Shown: one piece after another, positions 24,420 through 32,653 of the stretch
Layout of the letters: each line of letters opens with the position of its first letter
How positions within the stretch are numbered: the stretch's first letter is position 1
Origin: Sporichthyaceae bacterium
GTDB taxonomy: Bacteria; Actinomycetota; Actinomycetes; JAKEEW01
Direction: 5' to 3'
Length of the DNA: 33,285 nt
NCBI GenBank assembly: GCA_022616375.1
Contig: JAKEEW010000051.1
Location: forward strand, 1 to 33,285
Translations under genes and position numbers: made by a program
Notes under the pieces: generated by a model
What the model was told of the DNA's origin: nothing
Databases searched by the model: none
Seen by the model: the letters and a program-made list of their open reading frames with translations, nothing else

Positions 24420-25303
24420 GCCGCCTGTACCCCCTTGGCTCGCCGGGCGGCGATCCGGACCGCCCGCGCGGTGAGCACGCCGACCAGATGCTCGCGGTAT
24501 TCGGCGGTCGCGTGCAGGTCGTCCTCGGCGCGGATCTGCTCCTTGGCCCGCTGGCCGGCCGCGGCCCAGTCGGCCCGACCGATTGGCTGGCCGGCCAGCG
24601 ATTCGGTCAGGTCGAGCACGATCGGGGTCGCCCCGACCGCGAAGTAGGCCGCCATGGCCGAGCCGATCGCCTCGGTCTCGTCCAGGGTGACCGCAGCGGC
24701 CACCCCGCACATCGCGTAGTCGCCGTGCCGGCGGGCCAGCTCCTTGATGGCCAGCCCGGTGCGGCCGGCCGGCACCGGGAAGTAGGCCTCGGTGGCCAGC
24801 TCGCCGGGTCGGATGTCGGACTCGAGCGGGCCGACGAAGAAGTCCGTGGCGGCCACCGTGCGGGAGGTGCCGCCGTACCGGCGCAGCGCCACGCTGCCAC
24901 CGAGCAGTGCGAGCACCGCGGTCAGCTCGCCGGCCGGGTCGGCGTGCACCAGGCTGCCGACCACGGTGCCGCGGTTGCGGATCACCGGATGGGCGACCAG
25001 CCGCAGCGCCTGGTGCAGCAGCGGGAGCACCGCGAACGCGTCCTTGTCCCGCTCCAGCCTGGCGTGCCGGACCAGCGCGCCGACCCGAACCCCGGACGGG
25101 TCGGCGGCGAGCTGGTCCAGCTCGGTGATCCGGTTGATGTCGATCAGGTGCTTGGGTGCGGCCAGCCGCATGTTGAGGATCGGGATCAGGCTCTGCCCCC
25201 CGGCCAGCACCTTCCCGTCCGTGCCGACCTCGGCGAGGACGGCCAGCGCCTCCTCGACCGAGCGCGGCGCGTGGTAACGGAATGGCGGTGGTTTCACCCG
25301 CAC
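24416..25303 (-). CDS. FAD-binding subunit of molybdenum hydroxylase (CoxM-like)
   Basis: A 295-residue flavoprotein subunit of the xanthine-dehydrogenase/CO-dehydrogenase family. It begins with the typical KPPPFRYHAPRSVEEALAVL. FAD-binding motifs are LAGGQSLIPILNMR and RNRGTVVGSLVHADPAGE, and the C-terminal CoxM-type domain is complete. GTG 25303 is favoured because GGAG lies five bases upstream; a GTG two codons later has poorer spacing. It is the first gene of the run FAD subunit, 2Fe-2S subunit, Mo subunit, CoxG, nitrilase, LuxR, where the first five overlap by four bases at every junction. A terminator-like hairpin ends only 29 bases before the start. Confidence 0.92.
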   Translation of the reverse strand: MRVKPPPFRYHAPRSVEEALAVLAEVGTDGKVLAGGQSLIPILNMRLAAPKHLIDINRITELDQLAADPSGVRVGALVRHARLERDKDAFAVLPLLHQALRLVAHPVIRNRGTVVGSLVHADPAGELTAVLALLGGSVALRRYGGTSRTVAATDFFVGPLESDIRPGELATEAYFPVPAGRTGLAIKELARRHGDYAMCGVAAAVTLDETEAIGSAMAAYFAVGATPIVLDLTESLAGQPIGRADWAAAGQRAKEQIRAEDDLHATAEYREHLVGVLTARAVRIAARRAKGVQAA

Positions 25304-25332
25304 ATCCTCTCCTGACCAAGCTGAAGAGGAAA

Positions 25333-25379
25333 TGGTCCGGCGCAGGGTGGCCGATTGAGCCATCCCTGCGCCGGAACCA
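25333..25379 (-). terminator. Intrinsic terminator/attenuator after the permease gene
   Basis: Bases 25333-25350 and 25360-25379 form an 18-bp GC-rich stem with two single-base bulges and a 9-base loop. On the minus strand the stem is followed by TTTCCTCTTC. It begins 13 bases after the permease stop. Because only 29 bases separate it from the FAD-subunit start, it may also act as an attenuator of the molybdenum-hydroxylase operon. Confidence 0.75.
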
Positions 25380-25391
25380 CTCACCGTTGGC

Positions 25392-26791
25392 CTAGCCGGT
25401 CGGCTCGGGTTCCTTGGCCGCCGAGTCCCGCCAGGTCCCGGCTGGTGGTCGTTCGCGGGCCAGGTCGGCCTTCATGTGCTCTGGCGCCAGCCAGCGCAGT
25501 AGATGCCACCCGACCAGCACGACGATGGTGCCGAACGCGATGCCGGACAGCTCGAAGTCGTCGCTGATCTTGTGCGCGACGGGGCCGATGGCCAGGATGA
25601 TGCCAGCGGCGATCGGAACCATATTGATCGGGTTGGCGAAGTCCACCCGTTCTCGCTCCAGATCTTGGCACCGAGCAGTCCGGTCATGCCGTACAGCACC
25701 ACGGTCACGCCGCCGAGCACCCCGTCCGGGGTGGCGCTGACCAGTTCGCCGAACTTCGGACACAGGCCGAACAGGATCGCGACCACGCCGGCGACGTAGT
25801 ACGCCGCGGTCGAGTACACCCTGGTCGCCGCCATCACCCCGATGTTCTCGGCGTAGGTGGTGGTCGGCGAGCCGCCGACACCGGTGGCCACCGCGGTGCC
25901 GACACCGTCGGCGAAGATGGCCCGACCGACCTGATCGTCGAGGTCGGTCTGGGTGATCTCACCGACCGCCTTGACGTGCCCGGTGTTCTCTGCGATCAGC
26001 GCGATCACCGCGGGCAGCACCAGGATGATGGCCGACCACTTGAACTCGGGGCCGTGGAAGTTGGGCAGGTCGAACCACTTCGCGGCCTCTACCGCGTCGA
26101 AGTTGACCCGGTCTCCGGTGACCGCCTCACCCGTCGCCGGGTTGGTGACCGTCAGCGCGCCCGCGGTCTTGTCCAGCACCCAGGACAGCACGAAACCGAA
26201 CACCAACCCGAGCAGGATCGCGATCCGGGCCCAGAACCCACGCAGCATCACAGTCATCAGGAACACCGCGAACATCGTGGCCAGCGCCACCCAGTGGTCC
26301 ACCCACCAGTAGAAGTCCTGGACGACGAACGCCAAGCCAAACCCGATGAGCATGACTACCGCACCGGTCACGGCCGGCGGGAAGACCCGGTGCAGCACGT
26401 CGGGCCCGAGCCGGTGGATGATCAGACCGGCGGCGGCCAGCACCAGGCCGGCGACCAGGATGGCGCCGGTGACTAGCGCATCCGAATCGGACGCGGCTCG
26501 GATCGCGAACACACCACCGACGAAGGAGGCGCTGGTGCCCAGGTAGCTGGGCACCTTGCCGTTGGTAATGAGCAGGAACAGGATCGTGGCAACGCCGGAC
26601 ATCATGATCGCGACGTTCGGGTCGAGCCCCATCACCAGCGGGAAGACGAACGTCGCGCCGAACATCGCGACCACGTGCTGGGCGCCGATACCGACCGTGC
26701 GCGGCCAGGTCAACCGCTCGTCCGGCTTGACTACCTCACCGGGTGGCGGGGTCCGCCCGTCCCCGCCGTACAGCTTCCAACCGAAGGCCAT
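25392..26791 (-). pseudogene. NCS2-family uracil-type permease, frameshifted near its C-terminus
   Basis: Polytopic inner-membrane nucleobase:proton symporter of the NCS2/NAT family. The N-terminal part (from ATG 26791, with AAGGAGCG upstream) is canonical. GGSPTTTYAENIGVMAATRV carries the AENIG motif typical of uracil permeases such as UraA rather than the QN motif of xanthine/urate members. ENTGHVKAVGEIT is also present. After GAKIWSEN the reading frame shifts. The expected continuation (RVDFANPINMVPIAAGIILA, then IGPVAHKI) is encoded in another frame and ends at 25392. Adding one C between 25648 and 25649 restores a single 466-residue protein. As given, translation leaves frame there and stops at 25472 with a 439-residue product that loses its last membrane segment(s). 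A sequencing error is as likely as a real mutation. Confidence 0.88.
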
Positions 26792-26974
26792 GAACGCTCC
26801 TTAGGCCAGTACTGCCCAGCTCCGCGAGGCAGGCAGCGCGCCGCGGTAATAGGCAGGCTGAGCGCACCGTAGGGCGACCGGGATGGCCCGGCATTGTCGA
26901 GGGATGACAGGAAATCCGCCTGCCGGTTGTCGATCTCCAGGCATCGCCGGCGGCTCCCCGCTGGCGGACCGAGC
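26792..26974. other. Intergenic region between pucR-type gene and permease
   Basis: These 183 bases separate the PucR stop from the permease start. They hold a small palindrome (CCGGG-ATGG-CCCGG, 26878-26891) and presumably the permease promoter. I see no gene, no convincing -35/-10 pair and no T-tract terminator. Confidence 0.5.
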
Positions 26975-28669
26975 CTAGATCCCGCGCATCTGGATGACCT
27001 GCAGCGCCAGGGCGAGGTTGAGCCGAAGGTGTGGATCCGCGGTGAACGGTCCGAGCATCCGCTCCAGCTTGCCGATCCGGTAGCGCAGCGTGTTGTAGTG
27101 GTAGTGCAGCACCCGGGCGGTCTCGGCCACGTTCAGATTCGTGTCCAGCAGGACCTGCAGGGTCCGGCGCAGGTCCCGGCTCTCCGCGTCGTCGCCGTCG
27201 GCCAGCGGGCCGAGCGTCTCGCGCACGAACGAGTGCAGCTCGTCGCCATCCGGCACCAGGGAGAGCAGCCGGTAGACGCCGAGCTCGTCGAAGCCCGCAA
27301 CCACCTGGCGCCCATGCATCCGGCGTCCCACCCGCAAGGCCTGTCGGGACTGCTCGTACGCGCCCGGCAGCGCGGCCACGTTGCCGACTACCCGGCTCAC
27401 CCCGACGCTGAACGAGTGCTTGGACGCGGTCAGGTCCGCGGTGACCGTGGCGGCCAGCTGGCGGGCCGCCTCGACCGGGTCGGCCGAGCCGTCGACCAGG
27501 GCGACGACCTCCAGGCTGTATCCGACCACCGCGGTCCGCGGGTCCCTGGCCCGTAACGCCGCCCCCCAGGCCCCGGCCAACCGTTCCTGCGCACGCCGCA
27601 GCTCACCCGCCCTGGCCGATCCGGTGCCGGGCGCGCTGAGCTCGTCCAGCTCGACGACGAGCACCGCAAGCGACCGGTCGATGTCCCAGCCCAGCGAGAC
27701 CGCGTGGGCCAGCACCGACTCGCCTGGGCCACCGCGCCCGGACAGGATGTCGCGCAGGAAGTCGCCCTGGTAGCGGCCCTCCACCGCGGCCACCGCCAGC
27801 TGCTTGGTGATCACCAGCGCGGCCACCGTCGCGGCACGCTCCAGGATCTGCACGTCCTGGCTGGTCAGCTCGCGGTCACCGGGCACCGCCACGATCCGGC
27901 CGTGGTCGAGCGAGCCGGCCACGATCCGCACGACCGCGGTCTCCACGTCGCCGTAGCGGCGCAGCCCGGCCCGCCCGTGCAGCAACGCGGCCAGGTTCGC
28001 CGGCACCTGCCCGGACGCCGCCAGCACCCGGCCGCCCGGATCGGTCACGCACACCGGGCCGCCGAGCAGCCGGACCAGCTCGTCGGTAACCTCCTGCAGC
28101 CCGCCCCCGTCCAGCACGATCTGGACCAGTGCGTGGTGCACCTGCTCGGTCCTGGCCAGCAGCGCCGCCTGCCGGTTCAGGATGTCGGTGAGCACCTGGT
28201 TGATCACGTCGTCGAAGCTGACGTGGTCGGGCAGCTGGATCAGCGGGATGCCGAGCTCGTCGGCGGCGGTCAGCATCGCCGGGGGCAGCTCGTCCAGGTA
28301 GCGGCCGAGCTTGACCGCGACCGCGGCTAACCCGCGGGCATCCAGCTCGGCGAGCAGCGCGACCAGCTGCTCAGGGTTGTTGCGAAGCGGGTAGCCGGTG
28401 GTGAGCAGCAGCTCGTGAGGCTTCACCCAGGGCAGGATGTCGGGCACTTCCATCACGTTGAGCCGCTGCACCAGCCGGCCCAACCCCTCCTTGCCGGCCA
28501 GCAGCGACGAGCCGGCCAGGGAGGACGATTCGAGCACTTCGGCCACGGTAAGCCCGTATCCGAGCACGGCCTGGCCGCCAATCGGCCACCCGGCGGGCGG
28601 TGCAGCTAGGGGACCCCCCTCTGGCAACACCGGCGAACTGCTGGCACCATCGTTGGCAACTTTCCCCAT
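26975..28669 (-). CDS. PucR-family transcriptional regulator
   Basis: A 564-residue regulator with three parts. The N-terminal PucR-type ligand-sensing domain spans about 40-165 (LTVAEVLESSSLAGSSLLAG, then PWVKPHELLLTTGYPL). The middle is a CdaR/GGDEF-like region (about 300-450). The C-terminal PucR helix-turn-helix (about 501-560) contains LLDTNLNVAETARVLHYHYN and TLRYRIGKLE. The family usually controls purine, allantoin or other nitrogen-compound catabolism. ATG 28669 has no ribosome site, but TACCGT ends six bases upstream, so a leaderless transcript is likely. The first 35 residues are outside the conserved domain, so a later start is possible. It is divergent from the DUF2877/FdrA/DUF1116 operon by 80 bases and upstream of the permease, and probably regulates both. 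Confidence 0.92.
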   Translation of the reverse strand: MGKVANDGASSSPVLPEGGPLAAPPAGWPIGGQAVLGYGLTVAEVLESSSLAGSSLLAGKEGLGRLVQRLNVMEVPDILPWVKPHELLLTTGYPLRNNPEQLVALLAELDARGLAAVAVKLGRYLDELPPAMLTAADELGIPLIQLPDHVSFDDVINQVLTDILNRQAALLARTEQVHHALVQIVLDGGGLQEVTDELVRLLGGPVCVTDPGGRVLAASGQVPANLAALLHGRAGLRRYGDVETAVVRIVAGSLDHGRIVAVPGDRELTSQDVQILERAATVAALVITKQLAVAAVEGRYQGDFLRDILSGRGGPGESVLAHAVSLGWDIDRSLAVLVVELDELSAPGTGSARAGELRRAQERLAGAWGAALRARDPRTAVVGYSLEVVALVDGSADPVEAARQLAATVTADLTASKHSFSVGVSRVVGNVAALPGAYEQSRQALRVGRRMHGRQVVAGFDELGVYRLLSLVPDGDELHSFVRETLGPLADGDDAESRDLRRTLQVLLDTNLNVAETARVLHYHYNTLRYRIGKLERMLGPFTADPHLRLNLALALQVIQMRGI

Positions 28670-28749
28670 GTGGTGACGGTACTCGTCTAGTTAGCGTCCC
28701 TACAGTCGGATTGGTAGATCTTTGCCATCATTGGCGCGGGAGGTCTGGC
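28670..28749. promoter_or_regulatory. Divergent promoter region of the pucR-type gene and the DUF2877 operon
   Basis: In 80 bases there is a leftward -10 candidate TACCGT (minus strand, 28676-28681), six bases from the pucR ATG. A rightward -10 candidate, TACAGT (28701-28706), is followed by a leader with a GGGAGGT ribosome site before GTG 28750. An AGATCT palindrome at 28716-28721 lies within the leader and could be part of an operator. The -35 elements are not clear. Confidence 0.45.
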
Positions 28750-29646
28750 GTGACCGCGGTCCTCACCCGCAGCGCACCCGTCGGGGGGGTCGCTGTATCC
28801 GGCGCGGCGAGCACCGCGATTCGCGGTCTGGTAGAGGGGCCGCGCCGTGCGTTGACGTTGCTGGCCGCGTTCCCCTCCGCGGTCTACCTGACCACCGGTG
28901 ACATCACCGTGTTGGCTGCGGTGGCACCCGGTTCGGTCCGGTTGCCATGCGCCGTGGTGATGCCGTCCGCGAGCGATCTGCCGGTCGGCGAGGAGCTGAC
29001 CTCGGACTCCTGGGTCGGCCTCGGCGGGCTCACCCTGGACGGGAAGCGGATCGAGATCACCCAGTGGTGGCGGCCCACGCCACCAGCCCCGCCGCTGTCC
29101 TCCGATGTGCTGGCTCGCGGGCTCGATGCGCTGACCGCCCGGCTGGCGGTGCAGCAGCACCGGCTGCTCCGGGCGATCTCGGACGGGCTACGCCGGCTGG
29201 AGGCCGCGGTGCGGATGCGCGAGCCGGACTCGGCCGCGGATGCCGCGTCGGCACTGATCGGCCTCGGGCCGGGCCTGACCCCTTCGGGTGACGATGTGGT
29301 GGCCGGCTTCCTGGTCGGCCTGCACCACCTGGCCGTGCCGCGCGAGCCGACCCGGACCGGTCAGGCGCTGACCGCGGCTCGGGCGCACGTCCGGGACCGG
29401 ATCGCCGGCCGGATCCTGATCGAGGCCCCGGTGCGGACCACCACGCTGTCCGCCGCGCTGCTCGGCCACGCCGCCCGCGGGCACACCGCGGCCGAGGTGA
29501 CCGCCGTGCTCAACGCGCTGTCCGGGCGACGTCCGCTGTCCCCGGTGCTCATGCGGCTGATGGCGGTGGGTCACAGCTCCGGTTACGACATGGCATGCGG
29601 CATCCTGGCTGCAGGTCGAGCACTGCTCGGCCAGCGGGAGGGTTAG
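28750..29646 (+). CDS. DUF2877 domain-containing protein (YlbF/AllH-like, oxamate carbamoyltransferase component)
   Basis: A 298-residue cytoplasmic protein with the DUF2877 hallmark GLGPGLTPSGDDVVAGFLVG about two thirds along and a C-terminal GHSSGYDMACGI motif. In E. coli the DUF2877 protein YlbF is encoded with FdrA and the DUF1116 protein YlbE. To my knowledge this trio has been identified as the long-missing oxamate carbamoyltransferase of allantoin breakdown (carbamoyl-oxamate, i.e. oxalurate, plus phosphate giving oxamate plus carbamoyl phosphate). GTG 28750 has a good GGGAGGT site. It is the first gene of a three-gene operon; its TAG shares one base with the GTG of fdrA. The division of labour between the three proteins is not evident from sequence. 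Confidence 0.88.
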   Translation: MTAVLTRSAPVGGVAVSGAASTAIRGLVEGPRRALTLLAAFPSAVYLTTGDITVLAAVAPGSVRLPCAVVMPSASDLPVGEELTSDSWVGLGGLTLDGKRIEITQWWRPTPPAPPLSSDVLARGLDALTARLAVQQHRLLRAISDGLRRLEAAVRMREPDSAADAASALIGLGPGLTPSGDDVVAGFLVGLHHLAVPREPTRTGQALTAARAHVRDRIAGRILIEAPVRTTTLSAALLGHAARGHTAAEVTAVLNALSGRRPLSPVLMRLMAVGHSSGYDMACGILAAGRALLGQREG

Positions 29647-31106
29647 TGCCCCAGGAAGGCCAGGCACGGCACGTCGAGATCCGTCGCGGTGCCTATCGGG
29701 ACTCGGTCGCGCTCATGCAGGTAAGTCGTACCGTCGCGGCCGTTCCCGGCGTGTCCAGTGCCATGATCGCCATGGCCACCGAGCTCAACCTCGACCTGAT
29801 CCAGGACCTCGGCTTCGACCGGCCGGACGGCGCCGGACCCAACGACATGGTGGTGGCGATCGCGGCCGCCGACCAGGCGGGGGTTGACCGGGCTCTGACC
29901 GCGGTGGACACCGTGCTCTCCGCCGGTCCGAGTAGGCGGGCCGGGGCCGGTCCGGTGGCCGAGGCGGCCGCGCCGCACACCGTGTCTGCCGCCGCGCAGC
30001 AGCATCCCGATGCCGAGCTGGCGCTCATCTCGGTGCCGGGGCCGCACGCGTTCACCGAGGCGATGGATGCGCTCGAGTCCGGCATGTCGGTTCTGGTGTT
30101 CAGCGACAACGTTCCGGTCGAGCTGGAGAACCGGCTCAAGGACGAGGCCACCCGCCGCGGCCTGCTCGTGATGGGCCCGGACTGCGGCACCGCCCACGTC
30201 GGCGGGCTCGGACTCGGGTTCGCCAACGAGGTCCGGCCAGGGCCGGTCGGGATCGTGGCCGCCTCCGGTACCGGCGCCCAGCAGCTGATGTGCCTGCTGG
30301 ACGCGGCCGGCGTCGGGATCAGCCAGTGCGTTGGCGTGGGCGGCCGGGACCTGTCCGCCGCGGTCGGTGGCCGCTCGACCCGGCCCGCGCTGCGCCAGCT
30401 GGACGAAGACCCGGCCACCGACCTGATCGCGGTGATCTCCAAGCCGCCGGACCCGCAGGTCGCTCAACAGCTGCAGGCGGAGGTGGCCGGCCTGGCCACG
30501 CCGGTGGTCCTCGGCCTGCTCGGAGCCGGATCCGGTGATCTCACCTCGCTGGCCGAGCGGTTGCTCGATCAGCTCGGCGTCACGGTGCCCGTCTGGCCGA
30601 CCTGGACACCGGGACGGGCCAGACCGGCCAGGGCCGGCGTGCTGCGCGGGCTGTACTGCGGCGGCACGCTCGCGGCCGAGGCGCACGCGATCGCCGGCGC
30701 GACTCTGGGCGAGGTCGCGGTGGACGACCTGAGCGCGTCCGGCCACCTGGTGGTGGATTTCGGCGCGGACCAGTTTACGCTCGGCCGGGCCCACCCGATG
30801 CTCGACCCGGCGCTGCGCAACCAACGGCTGGCCACCGGCCTGGCCGACCCGCGGGTCGGCGTGGTCCTGCTGGATGTGGTGCTCGGGCACGGCAGCCACC
30901 CGGATCCCGCCGGCGAGCTGGCCGCGACGCTGGCCGCGGCACCGCACGACGCACCCGCGGTGGTGGTCGCGCTGGTGGGCACCCAGGCCGATCCGCAGGA
31001 CATGGACAGCCAGGCCAAGAAACTCACCGACGCCGGCGCCTACGTGTTCGCCGCGCATGCCCAGGCAGTCCGGCACGCGCTCGCGCTTCTTGGAGCAGCC
31101 GAGTGA
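29646..31106 (+). CDS. fdrA: FdrA family protein (acyl-CoA synthetase-like)
   Basis: A 486-residue protein related to the alpha subunit of succinyl-CoA synthetase. Family motifs are intact: LLVMGPDCGTAHVGGLGLGF in the central domain, VAASGTGAQQLMCLLDAAGV, LRGLYCGGTLAAEA at the start of the C-terminal half, and HPMLDPALRN and VVLLDVVLGHGSHPDPAGE near the end. It may be a phosphoryl- or carbamoyl-handling component of the oxamate carbamoyltransferase system. GTG 29646 with GGGAGGG upstream is the start; it overlaps the DUF2877 stop by one base. The TGA overlaps the next GTG in GTGA (31103-31106), so all three proteins are translationally coupled. Confidence 0.92.
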   Translation: MPQEGQARHVEIRRGAYRDSVALMQVSRTVAAVPGVSSAMIAMATELNLDLIQDLGFDRPDGAGPNDMVVAIAAADQAGVDRALTAVDTVLSAGPSRRAGAGPVAEAAAPHTVSAAAQQHPDAELALISVPGPHAFTEAMDALESGMSVLVFSDNVPVELENRLKDEATRRGLLVMGPDCGTAHVGGLGLGFANEVRPGPVGIVAASGTGAQQLMCLLDAAGVGISQCVGVGGRDLSAAVGGRSTRPALRQLDEDPATDLIAVISKPPDPQVAQQLQAEVAGLATPVVLGLLGAGSGDLTSLAERLLDQLGVTVPVWPTWTPGRARPARAGVLRGLYCGGTLAAEAHAIAGATLGEVAVDDLSASGHLVVDFGADQFTLGRAHPMLDPALRNQRLATGLADPRVGVVLLDVVLGHGSHPDPAGELAATLAAAPHDAPAVVVALVGTQADPQDMDSQAKKLTDAGAYVFAAHAQAVRHALALLGAAE

Positions 31107-32497
31107 GCCCAACCACCGTAATCACCGCCGGCGCCGATTTCCTCGCCGACGCGGTCGCTGCCCAGGCCGGGACCGTGCATCGGGTGGACTGGCAGCCCCC
31201 GGCGGCCGGCCTGGAAGGTCCACTCGCCCGGATCATGGCCGACCAGCGCCGGGCCGAGGCCAACGCGGTCGCGATCGACCGGGTGCTGGCCAGCACCGCT
31301 CAGCTGGTCGACGTGGCTCCGGCCAGGGAAGTGCTCCAGCTCGAGCACGGCGCTTTCCTGCACGCCGGCCCGCCGATCGACTGGGCGCGTGCGTCTGGGC
31401 CGCTGCGTGGTGCGCTGATCGGCGCGATGCTGTTCGAGGGTCTGTCCGGCGCGCCCGAGCAGGCCGAGCGCCAGCTGGCCGCCGGGGCCGGGATCTGGTT
31501 GGACAGTTGCCACCACCACGGCGCGGTCGGCCCGATGGCGGGCGTGGTCAGCCCGTCGATGTGGATGTTCGTGCTGGAGGATCCGGTGAGTGGCCGGCGG
31601 GCGTACTGCTCGCTCAACGAGGGCCTGGGCAAGGTGTTGCGGTACGGCGCCTACGCGCCCGCGGTGATCGAGCGGCTTGACTGGATGTCGACCGTGCTCG
31701 GTCCGACGCTGCGGGACGCGATCCGCCAGCACGGACCGTTGGACATCACCGCGATCACCGGCCAGATGGTCCAGATGGGCGACGAGGGCCACAACCGCAA
31801 CCGGGCCGGCACGCTGATGCTGCTGCGCGACCTGATGCCGACCATCGCCGAGGTCGGCGCGTCCAGCACCGACATCGCCGAGGTGGCCAAGTTCATCGGC
31901 GGCAACGACCACTTCTTCCTCAACCTGGTGATGCCGGCGTGCAAGCTGGCCATGGATGCCGGCCGCGGCGTGCCCGGCTCCTCGCTGGTGGTGGCGATCG
32001 CCCGCAACGGCACCGACGTCGGGATCCAGGTGTCAGGGACCGGCGACCAATGGTTCACCGCACCGGCGACCGTGCCCGACGGGCTCTACCTCGGCTCGTA
32101 CGGTCCGGCGGACGCCAACCCGGACATCGGCGACTCCTCCATCACCGAGACGGCCGGGCTCGGCGGATTCGCGATGGCCGCGGCCCCGGCAATCGTGCAG
32201 TTCGTCGGCGGCACCCCGGCGGACGCGCTGGCCGCGACCCTGCGGATGTACGAGATCACGCTCGCCGAGCACCCGCGCTTCCAGATCCCGGCGCTCGGGT
32301 TCCGCGGCACCCCGGTCGGGATCGACATCACCAAGGTGGTCAGGACCGGGATCCTGCCCCAGATCAACACCGGGATGGCCGGCCGGGTCGCCGGCACCGG
32401 CCAGGTCGGCGCCGGACTGGTCCGCCCGCCGATGGACTGCTTCCAGACCGCACTGCACGGCCTCGCCGAGCTCGCCCCCACCGTCACCGCCGGCTAG
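31103..32497 (+). CDS. DUF1116 domain-containing protein (YlbE/AllG-like)
   Basis: A 464-residue protein of the YlbE/YahG family. Diagnostic segments are DSCHHHGAVGPMAGVVSPSM, AYCSLNEGLGKVLRYGAYAP, TGQMVQMGDEGHNRNRAGTL, GGNDHFFLNLVMPACKLAMD and NPDIGDSSITETAGLGGFAM. The three consecutive histidines and the conserved GDEGHNRN and GGNDHFF segments look catalytic or metal-binding, but I cannot assign them. It is the last gene of the DUF2877-FdrA-DUF1116 operon. With carbamate kinase (98-1036) it would convert a carbamoylated product to ATP, ammonia and carbon dioxide. Confidence 0.92.
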   Translation: MSPTTVITAGADFLADAVAAQAGTVHRVDWQPPAAGLEGPLARIMADQRRAEANAVAIDRVLASTAQLVDVAPAREVLQLEHGAFLHAGPPIDWARASGPLRGALIGAMLFEGLSGAPEQAERQLAAGAGIWLDSCHHHGAVGPMAGVVSPSMWMFVLEDPVSGRRAYCSLNEGLGKVLRYGAYAPAVIERLDWMSTVLGPTLRDAIRQHGPLDITAITGQMVQMGDEGHNRNRAGTLMLLRDLMPTIAEVGASSTDIAEVAKFIGGNDHFFLNLVMPACKLAMDAGRGVPGSSLVVAIARNGTDVGIQVSGTGDQWFTAPATVPDGLYLGSYGPADANPDIGDSSITETAGLGGFAMAAAPAIVQFVGGTPADALAATLRMYEITLAEHPRFQIPALGFRGTPVGIDITKVVRTGILPQINTGMAGRVAGTGQVGAGLVRPPMDCFQTALHGLAELAPTVTAG

Positions 32498-32531
32498 AGC
32501 GGCGGCTCGACCCACCTCCATCCGCTCACCT

Positions 32532-32567
32532 GTCGGGAATCGACGACATAGGTCGGGGATTCCCGAC
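32532..32567. terminator. Hairpin after the DUF1116 gene
   Basis: GTCGGGAATC (32532-32541) and GATTCCCGAC (32558-32567) are perfect 10-base inverted arms around a 16-base loop. It lies 34 bases past the DUF1116 stop and 86 before the next gene. A smaller CGGCTC-c-GAGCCG follows at 32567-32579. There is no T-tract, so it may be either a terminator or a palindromic operator of the XRE-type gene. Confidence 0.5.
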
Positions 32568-32653
32568 GGCTCCGAGCCGAGACTCCCCGGGTTGTCCACA
32601 GGCCGAGCCGGCTGACCCGAGAACTGTCGGTGCAACCGCCCATCGTTAGGCGC

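Noticed and set aside
21454-25303. Aerobic carbon monoxide dehydrogenase (coxMSL)
   Set aside because: The large-subunit loop reads PYRGAGRP, not the CSFR-type loop with the copper-binding cysteine.
25640-25655. Programmed ribosomal frameshift in the permease
   Set aside because: No slippery heptamer or adjacent stimulatory stem at the shift point, and the family is not known for it; a mutation or sequencing error is simpler.
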